A DNA stretch of 64,000 nt from Acidobacteriaceae bacterium (GCA_028283625.1 JAPWKG010000010.1:121665-185664); one strand, 5' to 3'; positions 39,255-49,429 are shown, counted from the stretch's first letter. Numbers and translations: made by a program. The notes: generated by a model from the letters alone, not told the origin.

Positions 39255-39998
39255 ATGCACAACCTTGGACACACCACCAGCTCAAACAAGCGCGACCACC
39301 TGCTGCTCAGCCCCGACAGCTTCATCCGCACACCCCTGCCCGGGCTCACCGGCGGTATGGCCATCGTGCATGTGGCCCCGCAGGCCGGCGCAGCGTTTAC
39401 CCAGATGACGGTCGAACTCGAAGCGAAGGGAACGTTGCAGGAAGGCCCGACGCAGCGCCTGATCTACGTGCTCGAGGGCAGCCTTTCCTTACAGGAACCA
39501 AGTTCGAAGAAGCTGCACCGGCTCACCCCTGGCAGCTACGCCTATCTCCCGCCCGAGCACCCGCATACTCTGACAGCACGCACACGAGCCCGTGTCGCGG
39601 TCATCGACAAACCGTTTGTGCCGCTCGAAGGCGTAGAGAGCCCGGAAATTCTCGTCGGCCATGAGCAGGAGCTGAAAGCCACGCCGCTGAACGGTGATCC
39701 CGATCTGCAGGTGCGTGCTCTTCTGCCGGATTCCCCGCGCTTCGACTTCGCCTGCAACACCATGACCTACAAGCCCGGAGCCGCACTTTCGCAGGTAGAG
39801 ATTCACTACATGGAGCACGGTCTGCTGATGCTCGAAGGCGGGGGCATCTATCGACTGGGAGACAGCTGGTACCCGACACAGGCGGGCGACTTTATCTGGA
39901 TGGCTCCCTACTGCCCGCAGTGGTTCGGCGCCATTGGCAAGAAGCCGGCAAAATACCTTATCTACAAAGACTTCAACCGTCACACTCTGCTCGCATGA
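39255..39998 (+). CDS. allE: (S)-ureidoglycine aminohydrolase (bicupin)
   Basis: RDHLLLSPDSFIRTPLPGLTGGMAIVHVAPQAGAAFTQMTVELEAKG...EIHYMEHGLLMLEGGGIYRLGDSWYPTQAGDFIWMAPYCPQWFGA. Confidence 0.93.
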   Translation: MHNLGHTTSSNKRDHLLLSPDSFIRTPLPGLTGGMAIVHVAPQAGAAFTQMTVELEAKGTLQEGPTQRLIYVLEGSLSLQEPSSKKLHRLTPGSYAYLPPEHPHTLTARTRARVAVIDKPFVPLEGVESPEILVGHEQELKATPLNGDPDLQVRALLPDSPRFDFACNTMTYKPGAALSQVEIHYMEHGLLMLEGGGIYRLGDSWYPTQAGDFIWMAPYCPQWFGAIGKKPAKYLIYKDFNRHTLLA

Positions 39999-41317
39999 AT
40001 ATCTCCATCAACGCTGAACGCCTCCTTGCCGAGTTGTACACACTCAGTCGCATGACCGATTGCCCTGCGACCGAAGACACCTCTCTGCCCGAGCCGACGC
40101 AGGCCGTCACCCGCATCGTCTTCACGTCCCGCGATATGGAAGCACGCGCCTGGCTGAAGAAACTGGCGACTAAGGCAGGCTTTCAGGTGCGGGAAGATGC
40201 AGTGGGCAATACCTTCCTTCGCTGGGAAGGCAGCGACCCGTCTCTGGGCGCAGTGGGCACCGGTTCGCATACCGATGCCATTCCCCATGCCGGGATGTAC
40301 GACGGCACAGTCGGTGTTCTTGGCGGACTGGAAGCGATGCGCTCCCTCAAAGAAGCGGGCTTCCAGCCAAAGCGTGCGATCGAAACGCTGATGTTCACCA
40401 GCGAAGAGCCTACCCGCTTCGGGATTGGCTGTCTGGGATCACGCCTTCTCGGCGGTGTGCTCGATGCGGCGACCGCCGATGCGTTGCGCGACCGGCTTGC
40501 GGAGACGGAGCCGGGAGCGCCAGAGGGCCTCACGCTGGCGCAGGTGCGCCAGCAGGCGGGCTTTGAAGGCTCGCTGAGCACGGTTAAGCTGCCGCAGCAG
40601 TATTACGATGCCTGGGTTGAGTTGCACATTGAACAAGGCCCTTTGCTGGAGCGTGAAGGCATCGAGTTGGGAATCGTCACCAACATCGCAGCTCCGGCCA
40701 GCTATCGCTACACGCTTGAAGGCTTTGGCGGCCACGCCGGCGCACTGCTCATGCCCGATCGCCGGGATGCGCTGTGCGCCGCAGCCGAACTGATTCTCGC
40801 CGTTGAGCGTTTTGCGCTGGAGGCCAACGCGCTGGCGAAAGCACAAGGGCACTCCGGGGTGGACACGGTTGCAACCGTTGGCACCGTTGCGGTGCATCCG
40901 GGCGCAGTAAACTCTGTGCCTTCGCATGTGCAGATCATGCTCGACATTCGCGACACCGATGTTGCACGCCGCAATAACGTCATGGAAAAGCTGCATGCGG
41001 AGATCGCCGCAATCGAGTCACGCCGCGCCGTCACGATCACCGAAGAGACGATTAACGCGGATCAGCCCTCGCACAGCGACCCAAGAATTCTGGCCGCGCT
41101 CGAAGAAGCATGCCGCGCAGAGGCCGCAAGTTACCGCACCATGGTTTCTCGCGCCTACCACGACTCCAACTTCATGGCATGCGTAGCACCGATCGCCATG
41201 CTCTTCATTCCATGCCGCAACGGCGTCTCACACCGCCCGGATGAGTATTCCACTCCAGAACAGATCGTGCTGGGTACCCGGGTGCTCGCACGCACGCTGG
41301 CAACGCTGGCCGGGTAG
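39995..41317 (+). CDS. Ureidoglycolate amidohydrolase / second M20-family Zn hydrolase
   Basis: GSHTDAIPHAGMYDGTVGVLGGLEAMRSL...FTSEEPTRFGIGCLGSRLL...ELHIEQGPLLE; ATGA overlap with allE. Confidence 0.85.
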   Translation: MNISINAERLLAELYTLSRMTDCPATEDTSLPEPTQAVTRIVFTSRDMEARAWLKKLATKAGFQVREDAVGNTFLRWEGSDPSLGAVGTGSHTDAIPHAGMYDGTVGVLGGLEAMRSLKEAGFQPKRAIETLMFTSEEPTRFGIGCLGSRLLGGVLDAATADALRDRLAETEPGAPEGLTLAQVRQQAGFEGSLSTVKLPQQYYDAWVELHIEQGPLLEREGIELGIVTNIAAPASYRYTLEGFGGHAGALLMPDRRDALCAAAELILAVERFALEANALAKAQGHSGVDTVATVGTVAVHPGAVNSVPSHVQIMLDIRDTDVARRNNVMEKLHAEIAAIESRRAVTITEETINADQPSHSDPRILAALEEACRAEAASYRTMVSRAYHDSNFMACVAPIAMLFIPCRNGVSHRPDEYSTPEQIVLGTRVLARTLATLAG

Positions 41318-41346
41318 TACGCGCTACACTGTGGGGGCAAACGACT

Positions 41347-42705
41347 ATGCCCATTGAGTCTCGCAACCCGGCCACAGGTCAGCTGCTGCGCAGCTTTGAG
41401 CCACTGACCTCCGAAGCACTCGAAGCCAAGCTCGCACTAGCCTCAGAAGCCTCTCGCAAACGCGAGCGCATGGAGGATCGCACCTTCTGGATGCGGCGGC
41501 TCGCCGCCCTGCTGGAGCAGGATCGCGAAGAGCTTGCCGCGCTTATGACGACGGAAATGGGGAAGACGCTCACCGCGGCCTTCGCCGAAGTGGATAAATG
41601 CGCTGCCTGCTGCCGTTTCTATGCTGAGCACGCCAGCCATCTGCTCACGCCCAAACAGGTTCGCACCGAATACGCTTCAAGCTACGTCCGCTGGGACCCT
41701 TTAGGGGTCGTGCTCGCCATCATGCCGTGGAACTTTCCTCTGTGGCAGGTCTTTCGCTTCCTCGCTCCGGCGCTCATGGCAGGGAACGTCGCGCTGCTGA
41801 AGCACGCCTCGAACGTGCCGCAGTGCGCTTTGGCCATTGAAACGCTGGTGCGCCGTGCCGGTTTTCCGCGCGGCTGCTTTCAGAGCCTTCTACTTGAGGC
41901 TCAGCACGTCGAAAAGCTACTGGCCGATGAGCGCGTAGCAGCGGTAACCGTAACAGGATCGGAGGCAACCGGCCGCGCCATCGCCGCACAGGCCGGCTGG
42001 CTGATTAAAAAGAGCGTGCTGGAGCTGGGCGGCTCAGACCCTTTCATCGTCATGCCATCAGCGGACCTTGCTGCCGCAGTCAGTACCGCAGTCAAGGCGA
42101 GGGTCATCAACAACGGCCAATCCTGTATCGCCGCCAAGCGTTTTCTGATCCATAAAGATATCTACCCGGAGTTCGAACGACGCTTCGTTGTGGCCATGGA
42201 AGCGCTCAAAGTGGGTGATCCGATGCGCGAAAGCACGGACATTGGGCCAATGGCGACGGAGAGCGTCGCAGAAGAGCTGGCATCGCAGGTGAAGTCTGCG
42301 CTCGAGGCAGGGGCCCGCGTCCTGACCGGTGGAGAACGCATGATCGGTGCAGGTTACTTCTTTGAGCCAACCGTGATCTCCGGACTTCCTCGCTCGGCCT
42401 CAGTTGCCAAAGAAGAGACCTTTGGTCCGTTGGCGATTCTCTTTGAGGTCAGCTCGCTCGAAGACGCGATCACGCTTGCCAATGGAACCAGCTTTGGGCT
42501 CGGCGCAAGCTGCTGGACGGTCGATCCGCGCGAACAGGAAGCGTTGGCCTCCGGCATTGAAGCAGGTTCGGTCTTCTTCAATGCACCTGTAGCCAGCGAC
42601 TCTCGCCTTCCCTTCGGAGGGGTGAAGCGCTCAGGATACGGCCGCGAGCTATCAGCCTCCGGCATGCGTGAGTTTCTGAACGCAAAGACCGTCGTCGTCG
42701 GCTAA
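41347..42705 (+). CDS. NAD(P)-dependent aldehyde dehydrogenase (succinate-semialdehyde dehydrogenase-like)
   Basis: IESRNPATGQLLRSFEP...PWNFPLWQVFRFLAPALMAGN...LELGGSDPFIVM...NNGQSCIAAKRF. Confidence 0.9.
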   Translation: MPIESRNPATGQLLRSFEPLTSEALEAKLALASEASRKRERMEDRTFWMRRLAALLEQDREELAALMTTEMGKTLTAAFAEVDKCAACCRFYAEHASHLLTPKQVRTEYASSYVRWDPLGVVLAIMPWNFPLWQVFRFLAPALMAGNVALLKHASNVPQCALAIETLVRRAGFPRGCFQSLLLEAQHVEKLLADERVAAVTVTGSEATGRAIAAQAGWLIKKSVLELGGSDPFIVMPSADLAAAVSTAVKARVINNGQSCIAAKRFLIHKDIYPEFERRFVVAMEALKVGDPMRESTDIGPMATESVAEELASQVKSALEAGARVLTGGERMIGAGYFFEPTVISGLPRSASVAKEETFGPLAILFEVSSLEDAITLANGTSFGLGASCWTVDPREQEALASGIEAGSVFFNAPVASDSRLPFGGVKRSGYGRELSASGMREFLNAKTVVVG

Positions 42706-42723
42706 GCAACAAGAAAGGCGAGA

Positions 42724-42759
42724 AAAGAGCGCACATCCCTGACAGGATGTGCGCTCTTT
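42724..42759. terminator. Bidirectional terminator between ALDH and TonB receptor genes
   Basis: AAAGAGCGCACATCC-CTGACA-GGATGTGCGCTCTTT. Confidence 0.85.
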
Positions 42760-42779
42760 CTCTGCTGCATTGAAGAGGG

Positions 42780-45700
42780 TTAGAAGGAGAAGGATGCCTG
42801 CAACGAAACACGGCGTGCCGCGGTATTCGACGTAAACGGGAATCCTTCAAACTGCGTGCTCTTGCCAAAGTACGGCGAGTTCAGCGTACCGACAGGAGCG
42901 CCTCCATTGCTGTTGCCGAAGAGGTTCATCACCATGACGCCGAAGGCGATGTTGTACTTCTGCGCAGTGTTGCCGCCGCCACCAAACATCGGTCCGCCGC
43001 CGCCATGACCACCACCACCACCGTGGCCGCCACCGCCCGGAGGAGGTCCACCAGGGCCACCGCCCCCCGGGCCACCGGCGTTCGCATCCGAAGCCTTCGA
43101 GCGTCCGAATCCCCACGTCTTGGTCAGACGGAAGTTCGTTGTGAACAGAGCCGGGCCGCTGCACATATTGATGGGTGCAATCTGATGGAAGCTGCTCGCA
43201 TTCGATGCCTGGCGGGAAAGGAACGTACCGCAACCAGCAATGCTCTGCGAGTTCGCCGTGCCGGTAGGCACCAGCAACGGGCGATCATTGAAGACACTGT
43301 CGCCGTTCAGATCCACGCTTTCCGTGACGTTGTAGGGGTTACCGCTCTGCCCGATAACGAACGGGCTGAACTGCACATAGTGCGGCAGAGAAAGAGAACC
43401 AGAGAAGAAGTACCTCGAGCGGACATCAAAGGTCGTGCGCCCAATGTCGGCGTTGATGTTGCCCGGGGTCGAGATAAACGAAGCCGCACCCGAGTTATTA
43501 CCGTTGGCATAGATGAGCGAATAGTAGCCGAAGAGCGAAAGCGCCTTCGCCATCTGCACGCGACCGTTCACCACGAGCTGGTTTTCGTGATATTGGCCGC
43601 CGGAGAAGAACTGATAGTTCACATCCTTGCTCGACGTATCGCAATCGCCATCAGACAGGATCTTGCAGGCAGCGTTCTGTTCCGCCAGCGCATGCACACC
43701 CAGCGAGTGAATATAGTTCACGCTCAGCGTGCCTACCTTCCCTAGCTGCTGGTCCGCGCCAATGGCTTCCTGAATGATGTACGGCGCACGAAGATTTCCC
43801 GCAGCCGAGTAGACCGTTCCTCCCGTTGACGCGCCCTTGCAAGCGGTCAGGTTCAGGTACGAGCAGTCTCCGATCGTGCCGTTGCTGCTCTGCAGCGTCG
43901 TCACCGTCTGGTTGATGCCGTTGTTGCTTTGCAGCGTCAGCACGTTACCTTCGCTGAAGCGATCGTAAAAGTAACCGAAGCCGCCGCGAATCACCGTACT
44001 CGGCGTTGTTTTGTTCTTGCCAATGCCGTAAGCGAACGCAAGGCGGGGTGCAAAGTCGTGATGGTTATTCAGATAGCTCTGCGTCTCATAACGCAGGCCG
44101 TAGGTCACCGTCAGGTTTGATATCGGGCGCCAATCGGTTTCAGCGTATAGACCGATATCCCAATAGTTCACGCGGATGGTCGGATTGTTCACCTGCGTGA
44201 TGGTGTACTGCGAGGGCGTATTCGCCTCATAGCCCGCAAGCGAACCGTAATTGAACGATCCGTTGGTATTGGTGCCCGCACCCAACGCTTCCTGAGTCTG
44301 GCGCACACGGCCACCGAAGCGGACGAAGTTCTTCTTCAACTGTACGGAGGTGTAGTTCCGATACTCGAAGTAGTTCTCGTGATCCGCGATCTTCTGCTTG
44401 CTGGAGCCACCCATGGTGAAGTAACCGGGCACGCTCACCTGCACGGCGTTGGAAAGCGCGTGGTTATCGGTACGATCACGCTCCCACTCAAACCGGGTTT
44501 CGTTGATGACCTTGGTGCCGAACGTCTGGGTATCGCCCAGCTGCAATTCCAGATTGCTGGAGCTCGCATCATAGGCTGTTCCCGGCAGCGTGAACTGCGA
44601 CAAGCCCTGATTGTTCGCATCGTTGACCACCACCTGAAGACGGGCGGTGAAAACGTTGTTCTGTCCGAACGCAAAATCGAGGCGAGGAGACACATCAGTA
44701 CGTACCTGCGGCGTAAACGTCAGCACCTGATAGCCGTACGTGCTGCAACCGATCGCGCCGGGGTCGCAGGGAGTCGTGGCTGAGGAGTTTGCGCTGTACA
44801 GCGTTGCGTTGGTGTACGAGTTATCCTCGATGTCGCGGTGCGAACCACCGATGCTGAACGAGCTGGTCTTCGACATGGGGCCGCTCAACGAGCCGAACAT
44901 GAAGAGCGTGTGGTACGGGAACTGCTGCACATCCTGTCCCAGGGACGGCGGCGCTACCGAGTTGAACTGCGATGGGTTACCGTTCACCTGGAAGTTGCCG
45001 TGGAACTTGTCCGTACCCGGCTTGGTAAAGACCTCCACGCGACCGTAACCGATCTTGTCATACTGCGCAGAAAACGGATTCTGGTTGATCCGAATCTCGC
45101 GAATAGATGACTTCGGAGGCAGCTGGCCACCGGTAAAGCCATCGACATAGATCTGCCCGCCGCTCGGACCAGCGCTGGGCCCCGCCAGCGCTGTTAGTTC
45201 ACTGGAAAGCTCATCCGGATCGTCAGAAAGAGCTTCCAGATCCTTGCCGGACAACACCACGGAACTTGCGTTCGAGTCAGAGTCAACGCTGACCTGCGCG
45301 GCGCGCGCATCCACGTTGACCACCTGCGTCTCTTCTCCAACCCGAAGCTGCGCGTCGAGCTTCACCGACGGCACGGGCTGAATCTTCAAAGAGGCCACGG
45401 CATAGGAGGCAAAACCCTTCATCGTCACCAGCATGGTGTACGTGCCCGGGGTCAGGCTAAGCGAATACGAGCCGTCCGCCTGGGAGGTCGCGGTGTGAGC
45501 CGAACCTTTGAGCGGGGTCATCGTCACCGTAGCACCGGGGATCGGATATCCATCCGGATCCGTCACCATGCCATGAATCTTGGTACCGTTCTGCGTCTGC
45601 GGGCTGGTCGCCGCACTCGCAATCGGTGCGGTCATCGCATCGGTGGCGGTCGGCGCCGGCGTTCCCGTTGCAGGCGTTACACCGGTCGTGGGGGAAACCG

Positions 45701-45854
45701 AAGGGGCCGCCGCTGCCGGTGCCGTTGGCATATGCGAGGTCGACGGCGGTGTTGCGCCACTCTGCGTTGTGGTCTGCTGCGCGATCGCGGTCGAAGTAGC
45801 CACTGCCACTGAACACACGAACGCCGTCCACAGTCTGCTGCTGCGTGAAAACAT
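42780..45854 (-). CDS. Oar-type TonB-dependent receptor with N-terminal carboxypeptidase-regulatory-like domain and Gly/His-rich insert
   Basis: TKIHGMVTDPDGYPIPGATVTMTPLKGSAHTATSQADGSYSLSLTPGTYTMLVTMKGFA...; plug-like and beta-barrel repeats; terminal SLQASFSF. Confidence 0.9.
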   Translation of the reverse strand: MFSRSSRLWTAFVCSVAVATSTAIAQQTTTQSGATPPSTSHMPTAPAAAAPSVSPTTGVTPATGTPAPTATDAMTAPIASAATSPQTQNGTKIHGMVTDPDGYPIPGATVTMTPLKGSAHTATSQADGSYSLSLTPGTYTMLVTMKGFASYAVASLKIQPVPSVKLDAQLRVGEETQVVNVDARAAQVSVDSDSNASSVVLSGKDLEALSDDPDELSSELTALAGPSAGPSGGQIYVDGFTGGQLPPKSSIREIRINQNPFSAQYDKIGYGRVEVFTKPGTDKFHGNFQVNGNPSQFNSVAPPSLGQDVQQFPYHTLFMFGSLSGPMSKTSSFSIGGSHRDIEDNSYTNATLYSANSSATTPCDPGAIGCSTYGYQVLTFTPQVRTDVSPRLDFAFGQNNVFTARLQVVVNDANNQGLSQFTLPGTAYDASSSNLELQLGDTQTFGTKVINETRFEWERDRTDNHALSNAVQVSVPGYFTMGGSSKQKIADHENYFEYRNYTSVQLKKNFVRFGGRVRQTQEALGAGTNTNGSFNYGSLAGYEANTPSQYTITQVNNPTIRVNYWDIGLYAETDWRPISNLTVTYGLRYETQSYLNNHHDFAPRLAFAYGIGKNKTTPSTVIRGGFGYFYDRFSEGNVLTLQSNNGINQTVTTLQSSNGTIGDCSYLNLTACKGASTGGTVYSAAGNLRAPYIIQEAIGADQQLGKVGTLSVNYIHSLGVHALAEQNAACKILSDGDCDTSSKDVNYQFFSGGQYHENQLVVNGRVQMAKALSLFGYYSLIYANGNNSGAASFISTPGNINADIGRTTFDVRSRYFFSGSLSLPHYVQFSPFVIGQSGNPYNVTESVDLNGDSVFNDRPLLVPTGTANSQSIAGCGTFLSRQASNASSFHQIAPINMCSGPALFTTNFRLTKTWGFGRSKASDANAGGPGGGGPGGPPPGGGGHGGGGGHGGGGPMFGGGGNTAQKYNIAFGVMVMNLFGNSNGGAPVGTLNSPYFGKSTQFEGFPFTSNTAARRVSLQASFSF
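42973..43080. repeat. Low-complexity GC-rich tract encoding Gly/Pro/His-rich segment
   Basis: Encodes GGPGGGGPGGPPPGGGGHGGGGGHGGGGPMFGGGG. Confidence 0.9.
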
Positions 45855-45991
45855 GCTTGCTCCTCAATTCAAGCTGGCTCCCTGCTCTTCGCTACGACCG
45901 GCCGGGTTCGCCTCTTGCCTAACTTTGTGTACTCGCTTTGCTGAATCGACGCGCTGCTTCGACTCAGGCTTGAAATGCCGTGGCGAGCCCT

Positions 45992-47263
45992 TTAGCGGCC
46001 GCCGCCACCGGACTCATCTCCACCACCACCGCCGCCAAGACTCCAGGGCGACAACCGCATGGTTTCTCCGGCAGGCGCAGTGAGGATCGGCTCAACACCG
46101 ACCAGTAGCGTCACGGCTACGGGCTCACTATTTCCGGTACTGGAAGAGGCGACGATCATGACCGCCTCTCCGTTTTTCAACCCTGCCAGCGTCTCTGTTG
46201 GCAGGTGCGACATCATGCTCGACAACCCTGAGCTCTCGCGATGCGTCCGTTGCTCAGCCTCGCCGGGGCCTCCTGGCGCTACTCCCGCAGGCACCTTGCC
46301 CGCATCGTGAGAGGCTGCTCCAGCAGCTCCCCCTTTCAGGCGGGCAGCGATCACCTGCGCCATGGAGGGCGGCAACCGGCGCAGGTCGCTTACGCTCGTC
46401 ACCTGCACCTTGAGGGTCTTTTTCAGGGCGAGATCCTTCAACGTCACCGTGCCGGCCGCGACATCGACCGCGGTCAACAATCCCGAATAGTTCTCAAAGG
46501 TGCCGGCAACCATTCCGTCCGCAGCAATCGCGCTGCCATCCTCGGACTTGGTGCCACGCACACGCAGCTGATCTCCGGGCTGAATATCGGAGAGCTTGCA
46601 CACCGTCGCATCCTCAAACTTCACCGAGCCGCTCGCATAATGGCGAATCACCGTTGTCGGGGTCAAGGTAACGACCACGGTCTTGCCGCCGCTAGCCAGC
46701 ACGATCGTATTCGTCGCTGCATCCACTGTCTTTACAATGCCGCCGAGCCCCTTGGCCCAGGCTGCATCTTCGGTCGCATGCGTCTGCTCAATCGCCGTGG
46801 ACTTCATCACAATTACGCGCGTTGCATTCAGCGTCGTAGCCGCATCGCCCGCCGAGCCCGAGACCAGAACACGGTCGCCCACAGCGATATCGCTTACCGC
46901 GCCCACGGAGGCGGACTTCAGATCCTTGCTTCCAGGAGCAACGAGCAGTACCTTCGCCTCAGCTGGAACGTTGACCGTAATCTCACCGGAGGAGGCGCCC
47001 AGCACGAAGGAAGTCAGAAGCAACCCCGATCCGGTGAGCGTCTTGACCGTACCGGTGGCATGCGGCGTAGCTGCTGGAACCTGAGCGTAAAGGCATGGCG
47101 CCTCCACGGAAGAAGAAGCCACGCCACCGGCCAGGGCCAGGGCTAACATCCAATGAGCTGATCGCACCGCTGTTCTCCTCAGAACGCGCGTCGAAACGCA
47201 CGAAAAACTACCACGATAAGAGTACGTTGCAGCATGGAAAAAAGTCGCTGCACGGTACGCCAA
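45992..47263 (-). CDS. DUF5666-like repeat protein, secreted
   Basis: Signal-like N-terminus; repeated beta-rich units TGSGLLLTSFVLGASSGEITVNVPAEAKVLLV... / ...AVDVAAGTVTLKDLALKKTLKVQV. Confidence 0.65.
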   Translation of the reverse strand: MAYRAATFFHAATYSYRGSFSCVSTRVLRRTAVRSAHWMLALALAGGVASSSVEAPCLYAQVPAATPHATGTVKTLTGSGLLLTSFVLGASSGEITVNVPAEAKVLLVAPGSKDLKSASVGAVSDIAVGDRVLVSGSAGDAATTLNATRVIVMKSTAIEQTHATEDAAWAKGLGGIVKTVDAATNTIVLASGGKTVVVTLTPTTVIRHYASGSVKFEDATVCKLSDIQPGDQLRVRGTKSEDGSAIAADGMVAGTFENYSGLLTAVDVAAGTVTLKDLALKKTLKVQVTSVSDLRRLPPSMAQVIAARLKGGAAGAASHDAGKVPAGVAPGGPGEAEQRTHRESSGLSSMMSHLPTETLAGLKNGEAVMIVASSSTGNSEPVAVTLLVGVEPILTAPAGETMRLSPWSLGGGGGGDESGGGGR

Positions 47264-47277
47264 TCGTCATGAATTTT

Positions 47278-49173
47278 TCACTGGGGGAACATGCTTTCGT
47301 CACTCAGGTTTAATTCGAGGTGCGAAGCATACTTCGCCGAACCGAAAATGGAAATCGTCTCCGGCTGATACGCACTCGCAGGAGCCTGCATAATATTGGG
47401 CACCCATGTCTGCGGATTGCGGTCATAGAGCGGGAACCAGCTTGATTGCACCTCAACGCGCATCCTGTGCCCGGGCAGCCAGGTGTGATCGGCTCCGTGC
47501 AGACTCCAGCGGTACTCCACCACCTCACCCGGCTTTACGGGCTCAGGCGACTCGAAGCTCCTGCGGTAGCGACCGCGAAGGATCTCATCAACCACCATCA
47601 GCTCATAGCCGTCAGGGGATACATCGATCAGCTTTACGATCCAGTCGCCATCAGAACCTGTTGTCGCCGCAAAGAGATCCGCCATCACGTCGCCAGTAAC
47701 CGTAACCGGCCTGGTGAGCACCGGGGTATCGAAGTGCGCGACATCCTTGCGGCCGGAGACAAAGCTCTGGTCCTCGACCAGCCAAGGGCGCCACTGCGAG
47801 CCCTCCCCGTAGGTGGACTGCACCGGGCGGTGCCGGTACGGCACGGGGTCGGCAGGGTCGCTAACGTACTCCGCGGCCCGCGCATCGTGCGAGTTCTCCG
47901 CTACCGAAGCAGGAGCCACCGCACTGAGCTTGCTGCCCGCCTCAAGATATACGCGCGCTGGCTTGAATCCCTGCACGGGAGGCCACACCGCGTAGCGATG
48001 CCATTGGTTTTCCCCGGTCCGGAAACTGGCCGTATCTTCCAGGTCAAACCCTTTACGGTCTTTCAGGTACCACTCAAAAAACGGCGCTTCTATCTGGGTG
48101 CGGTACTGTTGGCCGGTCGGCTGCCCAAACTCCACACCACCAAAGTTTCCGCTCAGGTGATCCCCCGGTCCCCGCGCCCATCCGCCGTGATTCCACGGAC
48201 CGAGCACCAGAAAGACCTTATGGCGGCTATCGCCCGGCTTCTCGGCCTTCCGCAGAGCGGCGTACTCCGCCTGCGTCCCCCACATATCTTCCTGATCCCA
48301 GAAGCCGCCCACCTCCAGCACTGCAACCTCAGGAACGTGCAGATGCGGAAGAACCGACATTGCCTGCCAGAAAGGGGTGTAGCTCGGTTCGGTCAGAAAA
48401 CGGTGCGCCGTCGGCAGATCCGTCATCCCTGCGGAGGCAGCCGCACCGGCAAAGTTACCGTGCTCCAGGAAGAAGTCGAACTGGTCCTGCTTGGAGTCCT
48501 GACGCTTGTCGGTCTTCTGCGCCTCTAGCTGCTGAACGTAGTCAAAGCCGTATGTCTCGCGAAACGCCCCGTTATGAAAGAAGTCATCGCCCATCCACAC
48601 ATCGGTCATCGGCGCCTGCGGGCTTACCGCCTTCACCGCCGGATGCGCGTCGATTCCAGCCATCATGGAAAGAAAACCGGGGTAGGAGATTCCGAGGACG
48701 CCAACCCGGCCGTTATTGTTGCCCTCATGCTTCAGTAACCAGGCAATCGTGTCCCGCGTGTCGGTGGTCTCGTCAACGTCATGCTTGTTTGCATGCGTTA
48801 CGACCGGCCTGTTCATGACGAACTGACCGCCGGAGCCATAGCGCCCACGAATATCCTGAAAAACCCAGATGTAGCCGCTCGCCGCCAGCTCCGGCTTGCC
48901 CCCCGTAACCGTGATCGCCTCATAGCCATCCACGCCGTAGGGTGTGCGCGAAAGCAGAAAGGGCAGCGGCGCACCGGAGTGCTCGCTGCCCTTAGGGCGA
49001 AGGATGACCGTATGCAGCTTTACGCCGTCTCGCACCGGGATCATCTCCTCCGTGCGCACGTACTCCGGCATCACCACACCCGGAGGCGTTGGATTTCGTT
49101 GCGCCTCTCCTGCCTGCGCCAAAAACACAAGACAGGCACCTGCTACGACGACACGCAACGCATTCCACCGCAT
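47278..49173 (-). CDS. CocE/NonD family hydrolase (X-Pro dipeptidyl-peptidase-like)
   Basis: MIPVRDGVKLHTVILRPKG...LLSRTPYGVDGYE...VFQDIRGRYGSGGQFVMNRPV...VGVLGISYPGFLSMMAGI. Confidence 0.93.
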   Translation of the reverse strand: MRWNALRVVVAGACLVFLAQAGEAQRNPTPPGVVMPEYVRTEEMIPVRDGVKLHTVILRPKGSEHSGAPLPFLLSRTPYGVDGYEAITVTGGKPELAASGYIWVFQDIRGRYGSGGQFVMNRPVVTHANKHDVDETTDTRDTIAWLLKHEGNNNGRVGVLGISYPGFLSMMAGIDAHPAVKAVSPQAPMTDVWMGDDFFHNGAFRETYGFDYVQQLEAQKTDKRQDSKQDQFDFFLEHGNFAGAAASAGMTDLPTAHRFLTEPSYTPFWQAMSVLPHLHVPEVAVLEVGGFWDQEDMWGTQAEYAALRKAEKPGDSRHKVFLVLGPWNHGGWARGPGDHLSGNFGGVEFGQPTGQQYRTQIEAPFFEWYLKDRKGFDLEDTASFRTGENQWHRYAVWPPVQGFKPARVYLEAGSKLSAVAPASVAENSHDARAAEYVSDPADPVPYRHRPVQSTYGEGSQWRPWLVEDQSFVSGRKDVAHFDTPVLTRPVTVTGDVMADLFAATTGSDGDWIVKLIDVSPDGYELMVVDEILRGRYRRSFESPEPVKPGEVVEYRWSLHGADHTWLPGHRMRVEVQSSWFPLYDRNPQTWVPNIMQAPASAYQPETISIFGSAKYASHLELNLSDESMFPQ

Positions 49174-49204
49174 CCGTGGTTCTCCTCCGCTGGTTGCTCT
49201 TGAT

Positions 49205-49429
49205 TTAGGTCAGGTTCGCGGGGCTGGCCGCACACTGCCATCCCTGACGGGCATGCGCACCGTCACAGAACGGACGCTTCTCGCTCAAGCCACAGCGGCA
49301 AAGGCTGACTGCGGGCTTACCCGTCAGATCCCACTCCTTGCCATCCGCATCCTTGAGCACGATGTGCCCTTCCACACGCAGCGGTCCATTCGGACGGACC
49401 GTAATATGTACTACCGATTCATCTGCCAT
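49205..49429 (-). CDS. CDGSH-type iron-sulfur protein
   Basis: SLCRCGLSEKRPFCDGAH; start trimmed. Confidence 0.92.
   Translation of the reverse strand: MADESVVHITVRPNGPLRVEGHIVLKDADGKEWDLTGKPAVSLCRCGLSEKRPFCDGAHARQGWQCAASPANLT

Noticed and set aside
42973-43080. Repeat-rich tract considered as a CRISPR or VNTR array
   Set aside because: No spaced identical repeats; it encodes in-frame Gly/His-rich protein.
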